Position numbers and translations under genes: made by a program
Source: Alphaproteobacteria bacterium
Lineage (GTDB): Bacteria; Pseudomonadota; Alphaproteobacteria; UBA828
Direction: 5' to 3'
Length of the DNA stretch: 10,814 nucleotides
NCBI GenBank assembly: GCA_029937205.1
Contig: JAPYQV010000025.1
Span: forward strand, 3,266 to 14,079
The notes under the pieces: model-generated
Database searches by the model: none
The model's input: the letters and a program-made list of their open reading frames with translations, nothing else
What the model was told of the DNA's origin: nothing
Shown here: positions 5,656-10,814 of the stretch, piece after piece
How the letters are laid out: every line of letters begins with the position of its first letter
Numbering within the stretch: position 1 is the first letter of the stretch

Positions 5656-6378
5656 ATGACCGTCGACCTCAATTGCGATATGGGCGAAGCCTACGGCATC
5701 TATAAATGCGGCGACGACGCCGCCATTATGCCGCTCATATCGGTCGCCAATGTGGCCTGCGGCTTTCATGCCTCCGATCCTTCCGTCATGCGCAAAACCG
5801 AGCGCCTGGCCAAGCAAAACGGCGTGCGCGTCGGCGCGCATCCGTCCTATCCGGATCGCGATGGTTTCGGCCGCCGCCGCATGGAGATGGAGTCCGAGGA
5901 ACTGACCGCGTGCATCATTTATCAGGTCGGGGCGCGCGAGGGTTTTCTCGACGCCGAGGGCATGGCGCTCAATCACATCAAACCCCATGGCGCACTCTAT
6001 GGCGCCGCCTACCGCGATGAACAAGTCGCCCGCGCCATCGCCCGTGCGGCCGTCACCTTCGGCGTGCCGCTCATGGGCATGTCCGGCACCGGTCATGAGA
6101 AATGGTACCCGGCCGAAGGCGCGGAAGTAATTTGGGAGACCTATGTGGATCTCGATTATGATGATTCGGGCGAAATCGTCATCATTCGCCAGCACGAACC
6201 GGTAGCAGCGGATGCGGCGTCGGCCCAAGCCTTGCGCGCGGCGCGCGACGGCCAGGCACTGACGCTCGGCGGCAAACTGATCGAGGTTAAATGCGAGACC
6301 ATATGTGTCCATTCCGACACGCCCGGCGCGGTGGAGATCGCCCGTGCGGTGCGCGACGCAATTGCCGGCTACACTTGA
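5656..6378 (+). CDS. pxpA: LamB/YcsF family protein (5-oxoprolinase subunit A-like)
   Basis: This is a 240-residue member of the LamB/YcsF family. In PxpABC complexes subunit A takes part in ATP-driven opening of 5-oxoproline to glutamate. Family landmarks are DLNCDMGEAYGIY at 4-16, ANVACGFHASDPSVMRKT, GVRVGAHPSYPDRDGFGRR, HIKPHGALYGAAYRDE and ETICVHSDTPGAVEIARAV near the end. Length is normal (about 240-255). Two points differ from classical PxpA. The usual EAFADRxYxPDGxLVPR segment is replaced by ETYVDLDYDDSGEIVIIRQH, and no pxpB or pxpC follows. The start at 5656 has only a weak AAGAAG upstream. The histidine kinase gene begins 39 bp downstream. 5-oxoprolinase activity should be seen as tentative; the gene symbol marks the family. 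Confidence 0.85.
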   Translation: MTVDLNCDMGEAYGIYKCGDDAAIMPLISVANVACGFHASDPSVMRKTERLAKQNGVRVGAHPSYPDRDGFGRRRMEMESEELTACIIYQVGAREGFLDAEGMALNHIKPHGALYGAAYRDEQVARAIARAAVTFGVPLMGMSGTGHEKWYPAEGAEVIWETYVDLDYDDSGEIVIIRQHEPVAADAASAQALRAARDGQALTLGGKLIEVKCETICVHSDTPGAVEIARAVRDAIAGYT

Positions 6379-6417
6379 TGATGCGCAGGCACATTTCACC
6401 TTAGAACAGGTCATTTC

Positions 6418-8073
6418 ATGGCTTTTCCCGAACCGCCAAATGGAGACCAAGCGTCCACGGACTTGGCGCGACTGACGCATGAAGTAAGCGACCTTCGGCG
6501 TAAAGTCGCTGAATTGGAGGCGGCGCGCACTGCGAAAACACCGTTAGAATTTGGTGATGCCCAATTCCGGATGGTATTCGAAAGCGCCGGCGTGGGAATG
6601 GCCTTGGCCAATATTCACGGCCGGATATTGCAAATCAACCGATCCTTCAATGTGATGCTGGGATATGAACCCGGTGAACTCAAAGGCAAGATGATTGCCG
6701 ATATCACCCATCCGGAGGATATGGCCAAGACCCGGGTAAATCGGCGCCAGACAATCGACCGGGAGAAGCCGTTTTATCGCCAGGAAATACGCTACCTGAC
6801 CAAGGATGGCGGAACAATTTGGGCGCAAATCACGTCGACACCAAATTTCGATCCGGACGGCGGGTTTTTGTTTAGCACGGCGGTGGTCGAGGATATCACG
6901 GCGCGCCGCGCGGCGGAGGCGGCGCTGCAACGAAGCGAGTCCAGGTTGGCCGATAGCGAAGCGCGTCTCGAGGAAGCGCAGAGAATCGCTCATATTGGCA
7001 ATTGGGAATTTGACGTGCGAACCAAAAAGCGCCTTATGTCGAACGAATGTTATCGTATATTTGGGCAAGACAAAGACGATTTCGACCTCAGCGATGATTC
7101 TTTATTCAATTGTATTCATCCGGCCGATCTCGAGCGCTTCATGGACACTATCCCAGACCACGATAGGCCGCGCGCGCCGCACGTTCACGAGTATCGCATT
7201 GTGCGCCCGGGCGGCGACGTGCGTACCCTGAGGGAACACATCGTATTTGAGTATGACACCGAGGAGCGATTGATCCGGCGGGCTGGAACGGTGCAGGACA
7301 TTACCGAGCTTAAGCAGGCGGAAGAGCAGCTGCCCCAGGCGCAGAAGATGGAAGCCGTCGGCCAGTTAACCGGCGGTATTGCGCATGATTTCAATAATTT
7401 ACTTGCCGTGATGATGGGCACCCTTGAAATGGCACGCGATCGCGTTGGTGAAGACAGGCACACCGTGGACATGATCGACCGGGGCATGAACGCGGCTGAA
7501 CGGGGCGCCGCTCTAACCCATAGATTGCTCGCATTTTCGCGCAAACAAAGCCTTCGGCCGACAATGATCGATATGAATACGCTGGTCGCCGACATGACCG
7601 AAATGCTGCGCCGCACGCTTCGAGAGACGATCGCGATAGACATTCTCCCGGCTGAAGGCCTGTGGTTATGCGAAGCCGATCAAGCGCAATTGGAAAATGC
7701 ACTATTGAACCTAGCCATCAACGCCCGCGATGCGATGGTGAATGACGGCGCCATGGTCATCGAAACCGGCAATTGTGTGCTTGATGATGATTATGTTTCG
7801 GCTTGGGCGGAAGTATTGCCCGGTCAATATGTCATGCTCTCCGTGAAGGACGATGGCGGCGGGATACCGCAAGATACTCTGGAGCATGTGTTCGAGCCCT
7901 TTTTTACCACCAAGGATGTGGGCAAGGGCTCCGGCCTTGGGCTCAGCATGATTTACGGTTTCGTCAAGCAGTCCGGCGGCCATGTGGAGATTGACAGCAC
8001 GGAAGGTGAGGGAACCACAGTCAAATTATTTTTGCCGCGTGCCGCCGCCGCCGCAGAAGTTGAATCGGTCTAG
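6418..8073 (+). CDS. PAS-domain sensor histidine kinase
   Basis: The protein has 551 residues and no membrane segment, so it is a soluble kinase. A short coiled coil (about 15-38) precedes PAS domain 1 (about 45-165, with [20 protein letters not shown]) and PAS domain 2 (about 185-297, with IHPADLERF and a PAC-like end [16 protein letters not shown]). The dimerisation domain has the H-box [20 protein letters not shown], with His323 as the autophosphorylated residue. The ATPase domain shows the N-box [10 protein letters not shown] (Asn435), the G1 box DDGGGI (478-483), EPFFTTKD (493-500) and [10 protein letters not shown] (502-511). All catalytic boxes look intact. Relatives often carry a C-terminal receiver domain; this one ends after the ATPase with an Ala-rich tail. 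No response regulator is nearby, so it is an orphan here. The signal is unknown. AGG lies about 8 bases before the start. Confidence 0.93.
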   Translation: MAFPEPPNGDQASTDLARLTHEVSDLRRKVAELEAARTAKTPLEFGDAQFRMVFESAGVGMALANIHGRILQINRSFNVMLGYEPGELKGKMIADITHPEDMAKTRVNRRQTIDREKPFYRQEIRYLTKDGGTIWAQITSTPNFDPDGGFLFSTAVVEDITARRAAEAALQRSESRLADSEARLEEAQRIAHIGNWEFDVRTKKRLMSNECYRIFGQDKDDFDLSDDSLFNCIHPADLERFMDTIPDHDRPRAPHVHEYRIVRPGGDVRTLREHIVFEYDTEERLIRRAGTVQDITELKQAEEQLPQAQKMEAVGQLTGGIAHDFNNLLAVMMGTLEMARDRVGEDRHTVDMIDRGMNAAERGAALTHRLLAFSRKQSLRPTMIDMNTLVADMTEMLRRTLRETIAIDILPAEGLWLCEADQAQLENALLNLAINARDAMVNDGAMVIETGNCVLDDDYVSAWAEVLPGQYVMLSVKDDGGGIPQDTLEHVFEPFFTTKDVGKGSGLGLSMIYGFVKQSGGHVEIDSTEGEGTTVKLFLPRAAAAAEVESV

Positions 8074-8159
8074 CTATGCACCCCGTGGCTAAAATCGATC
8101 ACCGCGCCGCATGCCCAAATGCCGCGCAATTCGGCTTCTCGGGGTTAGCCTAGCCAAGC

Positions 8160-8198
8160 CGTGGGCCCACGTCCTGTCGCCCGGCGCTTGAGAGCGCC
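8160..8198. repeat. Palindrome and hairpin upstream of hisZ
   Basis: The perfect 12-bp palindrome CGTGGGCCCACG occupies 8160-8171. A second inverted repeat, GGCGCT (8183-8188) with AGCGCC (8193-8198) around TGAG, follows. Neither is succeeded by a T-run, so they do not look like an intrinsic terminator for the kinase gene. They could be an operator or a leader structure; this is weak evidence. Confidence 0.35.
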
Positions 8199-8225
8199 CT
8201 TAAAGTATGTAAAAACTCCGCCGCC

Positions 8226-9386
8226 ATGAATGATATCTCAAATAAGGCGCTGCTGCCGGCAGGGCTGCAGGATCTATTGCCGCCCGATGCCGCGCGCGAG
8301 GCGGAGCTTGGTGCACGCCTGCTGGCCAGCTTCTTGAGCCACGGCTATGAGCGCGTGAAGCCGCCGTTTATCGAATTTGAGGACAGTCTCTTGAGTGGCA
8401 CCGGCGCCGGCCTGGCGGAAAGTAGTTTCCGTCTGATGGACCCGGTGTCGCGCCGCATGATGGCGCTCAGGAGCGATATGACGCCCCAGGTGGCGCGCAT
8501 CGCCGGCACCCGCCTGGCGCGGGCGCCGCGTCCTTTACGGCTCAGCTATGGCGGCGATATTCTGCGCGTCGAAGGCAGTGAACTGCGCCCGGAGCGACAG
8601 TTCGCGCAGGTCGGGTTCGAGCTGATCGGCGCCACCTCGCCCCATGCCGATGCCGAAATTGTCCTGCTGGCGGTTGAAGCGCTGGCGCAACTCGGCCTCG
8701 AAAACCTGACCGTCGACCTCAGCGCGCCGACTTTGGTGACGGCAATTCTGGATGGGCTGGATTTGGACGGCGAAAGCCGCACAGCACTGCGTGCCGCGCT
8801 TGACCGCAAGGATGGCGCCGGTGTTGCCGCATTGGCGGGTGCTGCGGCAGGGCCATTGAACGGCTTGCTCAGCGCAACCGGCGTTGCAGGTCCGGCGCTT
8901 GATGCCTTGGCGGATCTTGACTTACCGGATGCGGCGCGTACCGCCGCCGATTCCTTGGGTGACGTTGCCCGCCTGATTTTGCAGGCATCGCCCGACCTCA
9001 GTATGACAATCGACCCGGTCGAGCGGCGCGGCTTTGAGTATCAAACCGGGGTGAGTTTTACGCTGTTCGCCGCCGGCGTGCGCGGTGAGTTGGGGCGCGG
9101 TGGGCGCTATCCGTTGGCCACCGGCGGTGTGCAGACGGAAGACGCTGCCGGTTGCACGCTTTATATGGATTCTTTGCTGCGCGCGGTACCACCCCCGGCG
9201 GCGGACAAACGTGTATTTCTGCCGCACGGCATGGCCAGTAACGCGGCACGTCAATTGCGCGCCGAGGGCTGGATTGCTATTGCGGCGCTGGGACCATCGG
9301 ACGATGATGCGGCAGAGGCGCGCCGTCTCGGCTGCAGCCATCTCTATGCCGAGAGCGGCCTCATCGAAATTCAGCCCGAGGAATAG
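8226..9386 (+). CDS. hisZ: ATP phosphoribosyltransferase regulatory subunit HisZ
   Basis: HisZ is a catalytically inactive histidyl-tRNA-synthetase paralogue. It binds the short-form HisG and makes the first step of histidine synthesis (ATP + PRPP) active and histidine-sensitive. The 386 residues show the synthetase core: LLPAGLQDLLPPDA at 9-22, LRSDMTPQVARIAGTRL at 81-97, the motif-2-like RLSYGGDILRVEGSELRPER at 105-124 with QVGFELIG, and ERRGFEYQTGVSFTLFA near 267-282. The tRNA-binding C-terminal domain of true HisS is absent. The ATG start has no obvious Shine-Dalgarno. hisG is not in the window. purA starts 6 bp after its stop, so the two are probably co-transcribed. The 152 bp upstream (8074-8225) show only the palindrome noted separately and a small GGCGCT/AGCGCC hairpin. 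Confidence 0.94.
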   Translation: MNDISNKALLPAGLQDLLPPDAAREAELGARLLASFLSHGYERVKPPFIEFEDSLLSGTGAGLAESSFRLMDPVSRRMMALRSDMTPQVARIAGTRLARAPRPLRLSYGGDILRVEGSELRPERQFAQVGFELIGATSPHADAEIVLLAVEALAQLGLENLTVDLSAPTLVTAILDGLDLDGESRTALRAALDRKDGAGVAALAGAAAGPLNGLLSATGVAGPALDALADLDLPDAARTAADSLGDVARLILQASPDLSMTIDPVERRGFEYQTGVSFTLFAAGVRGELGRGGRYPLATGGVQTEDAAGCTLYMDSLLRAVPPPAADKRVFLPHGMASNAARQLRAEGWIAIAALGPSDDDAAEARRLGCSHLYAESGLIEIQPEE

Positions 9387-9392
9387 AATCAT

Positions 9393-10685
9393 ATGTCGAA
9401 TGTCGCGGTCGTCGGCGCCCAATGGGGTGACGAGGGCAAGGGCAAAATTGTCGATTGGCTGTCAGAGCGGGCCGATGTGGTGGTGCGTTTTCAGGGCGGG
9501 CATAATGCCGGCCACACCTTGGTGATCGACGGTAAGGTTTTCAAACTGAGCCTGCTGCCCTCCGGCGTGGTGCGCGGCGGTAAACTGTCGGTTATCGGCA
9601 ATGGCGTGGTGATTGATCCGTGGGCGCTCAAGCGCGAGATCGAAGAGATCGCCGACAAGGGCGTCGAGATCACGCCCGAAAATCTCATGATCGCCGAAAA
9701 TGCCTGCCTGATATTGCCGCTGCACCGCGAACTCGACCAAGCGCGCGAAGCGGCACGCGGCGGCCAAACCATCGGCACCACCGGGCGCGGCATTGGCCCG
9801 GCCTATGAAGACAAGGTGGGGCGCCGTGCGATCAGAACCTGCGATTTACGCTCTTTGGCGGCGCTTGACGCGCGCCTCGACGAGCTTTTGCTGCACCACA
9901 ATGCGTTGCGCCGGGGGTTTGGCATCGCGGATGTGGATAAAGCCAGTTTGAAGGCGGCGCTGAGCGAAATTGCACCCCATATTCTGCCCTATTTGGGCGC
10001 CGTATGGCGCCGCCTCGACGCCGAGCGCCGCGCCGGCAAGCGCATCCTGTTTGAAGGCGCCCAGGGCGCCATGCTCGATATCGATCACGGCACCTATCCC
10101 TACGTCACGTCCTCCAATACGGTTGCCGGCCAGGCGGCGGCGGGCGGCGGCATTGGGCCGGGTACGATCGGCTATGTTTTGGGCATTACCAAGGCCTATA
10201 CAACACGCGTCGGCTCAGGACCTTTTCCGACCGAGCTCAGCGATGTGATCGGCGAGGGGTTGGGCGAACGCGGTAAGGAATTCGGCACTGTTACCGGGCG
10301 CAAACGCCGCTGTGGCTGGTTCGATGCGGTGATGGTGCGCCAGGCGGTAAAAATCGGCGGTATCAAAGGCATCGCTCTCACCAAGCTTGATGTGCTGGAT
10401 GGCATGGATGAGCTTAAAGTCTGCACTGCCTACCGGGTGAATGGCTGCGAGATCGACCATTTGCCGGCCTCGGCGGGAGAGCAGGCGGCGGCAACGCCGG
10501 TTTATGAAAGTTTCGACGGTTGGCAGCAGAGCACCCGGGGCGCACGCTCGTGGGCCGAACTGCCGGCCAGCACGGTGAAATATATCCGCCGCATTGAAGA
10601 GCTGATCGAAGCACCGGTGGCGCTCCTGTCCACCAGCCCCGAGCGCGAGGATACAATTTTGGTGCAGGATCCTTTCACCGATTGA
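9393..10685 (+). CDS. purA: Adenylosuccinate synthetase PurA
   Basis: PurA converts IMP and aspartate to adenylosuccinate with GTP, the first committed step to AMP, in the cytoplasm. The 430 residues match the family length. Visible motifs are [18 protein letters not shown] at 6-23 (P-loop-like, catalytic Asp13), [11 protein letters not shown] at 33-43 (His41), [19 protein letters not shown] at 127-145 (IMP binding), [20 protein letters not shown] at 220-239, [16 protein letters not shown] at 267-282, [13 protein letters not shown] at 299-311 (aspartate/substrate loop) and TKLDVLDG at 330-337, where the KxD pair reads the guanine of GTP. The catalytic residues all look intact. GAGGAA at the end of hisZ serves as ribosome binding site with about 9 bases spacing. 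A tight hisZ-purA pair is a reasonable sign of a common transcript. Confidence 0.98.
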   Translation: MSNVAVVGAQWGDEGKGKIVDWLSERADVVVRFQGGHNAGHTLVIDGKVFKLSLLPSGVVRGGKLSVIGNGVVIDPWALKREIEEIADKGVEITPENLMIAENACLILPLHRELDQAREAARGGQTIGTTGRGIGPAYEDKVGRRAIRTCDLRSLAALDARLDELLLHHNALRRGFGIADVDKASLKAALSEIAPHILPYLGAVWRRLDAERRAGKRILFEGAQGAMLDIDHGTYPYVTSSNTVAGQAAAGGGIGPGTIGYVLGITKAYTTRVGSGPFPTELSDVIGEGLGERGKEFGTVTGRKRRCGWFDAVMVRQAVKIGGIKGIALTKLDVLDGMDELKVCTAYRVNGCEIDHLPASAGEQAAATPVYESFDGWQQSTRGARSWAELPASTVKYIRRIEELIEAPVALLSTSPEREDTILVQDPFTD

Positions 10686-10771
10686 CCGGGCAAACCCGAT
10701 TGCAATTTCCATTGGGCTCATAATTGCGTGTTAGGGTAGCGCTTACCTCGGCGTTTAACGTGAAACCCATA

Positions 10772-10814
10772 ATGACCGACAATGCGGAATATATCCGGCG
10801 GCCCGATGATGTGT
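10772..10814 (+). CDS. Start of an unidentified gene, cut off by the window end
   Basis: An open frame from ATG 10772 reads MTDNAEYIRRPDDV and continues past the edge. An in-frame GTG at 10760 is an alternative start. It follows purA by 86 bp. A CATAAT-like element lies at 10719-10724 but I see no good -35 for it and no clear ribosome binding site. Fourteen residues are too few to name a family. The open frame and gene direction are the only support. Confidence 0.4.
   Translation, partial: MTDNAEYIRRPDDV

Noticed and set aside
5638..6480. A 280-codon minus-strand open frame over the PxpA-like gene
   Set aside because: It is a shadow of the clear LamB/YcsF frame and has no family resemblance.
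8183..8198. Hairpin after the histidine kinase gene as an intrinsic terminator
   Set aside because: The stem is followed by CTTAAAG with no T-run on the plus strand.

Overview
The window looks like chromosomal DNA of a GC-rich alphaproteobacterium. The evidence is a full-length RpoH with an RpoH box, a HisZ-type histidine regulator directly coupled to purA, and long GC-biased genes with few strong Shine-Dalgarno sites. The order within the class cannot be fixed from the sequence; a Rhodospirillales-like bacterium is my best guess. Most of the window is ordinary core and accessory metabolism. The unusual material lies at the left edge and between 3.6 and 4.85 kb.

Left part (1-2693, plus strand): six copies of a 14-bp tandem repeat run up to the start of a 688-residue protein. 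That protein has a degenerate serine/threonine kinase fold whose catalytic aspartate is replaced by alanine, a long helical region of unknown type, and one C-terminal membrane helix. Its stop codon overlaps the start of a small membrane protein, so the two are probably made together as a membrane-bound signalling or scaffold pair.

Middle (2709-4850): rpoH is on the minus strand, convergent with the pair. A heat-shock-like promoter lies about 160 bp upstream of its start. Beyond it is a degraded stretch: the N-terminal part of an amidase with an internal deletion and frameshift, joined to the last ~85 codons of a phenylacetate-CoA-ligase-like (CapK/PaaK) gene. Next comes an AT-rich segment with one perfect and two imperfect DnaA boxes in the same orientation, then about 160 bp with no convincing ORF that can fold into three successive hairpins and ends in a textbook intrinsic terminator. 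This last part is a good candidate for an uncharacterised small RNA.

Right part (4851-10814): a class I glutamine amidotransferase (minus) is divergent from an orphan, atypical LamB/YcsF (PxpA-like) protein, which is followed by a two-PAS histidine kinase with no receiver domain or partner regulator in view. After a 152-bp gap, hisZ and purA lie 6 bp apart and form a biosynthetic pair (histidine and AMP synthesis). The first codons of another plus-strand gene run off the right end.

No CRISPR array, transposase, intact insertion sequence, tRNA or rRNA gene was seen. The strongest leads for something undescribed are the tail-anchored pseudokinase pair, the structured intergenic RNA candidate and the DnaA-box cluster next to it.
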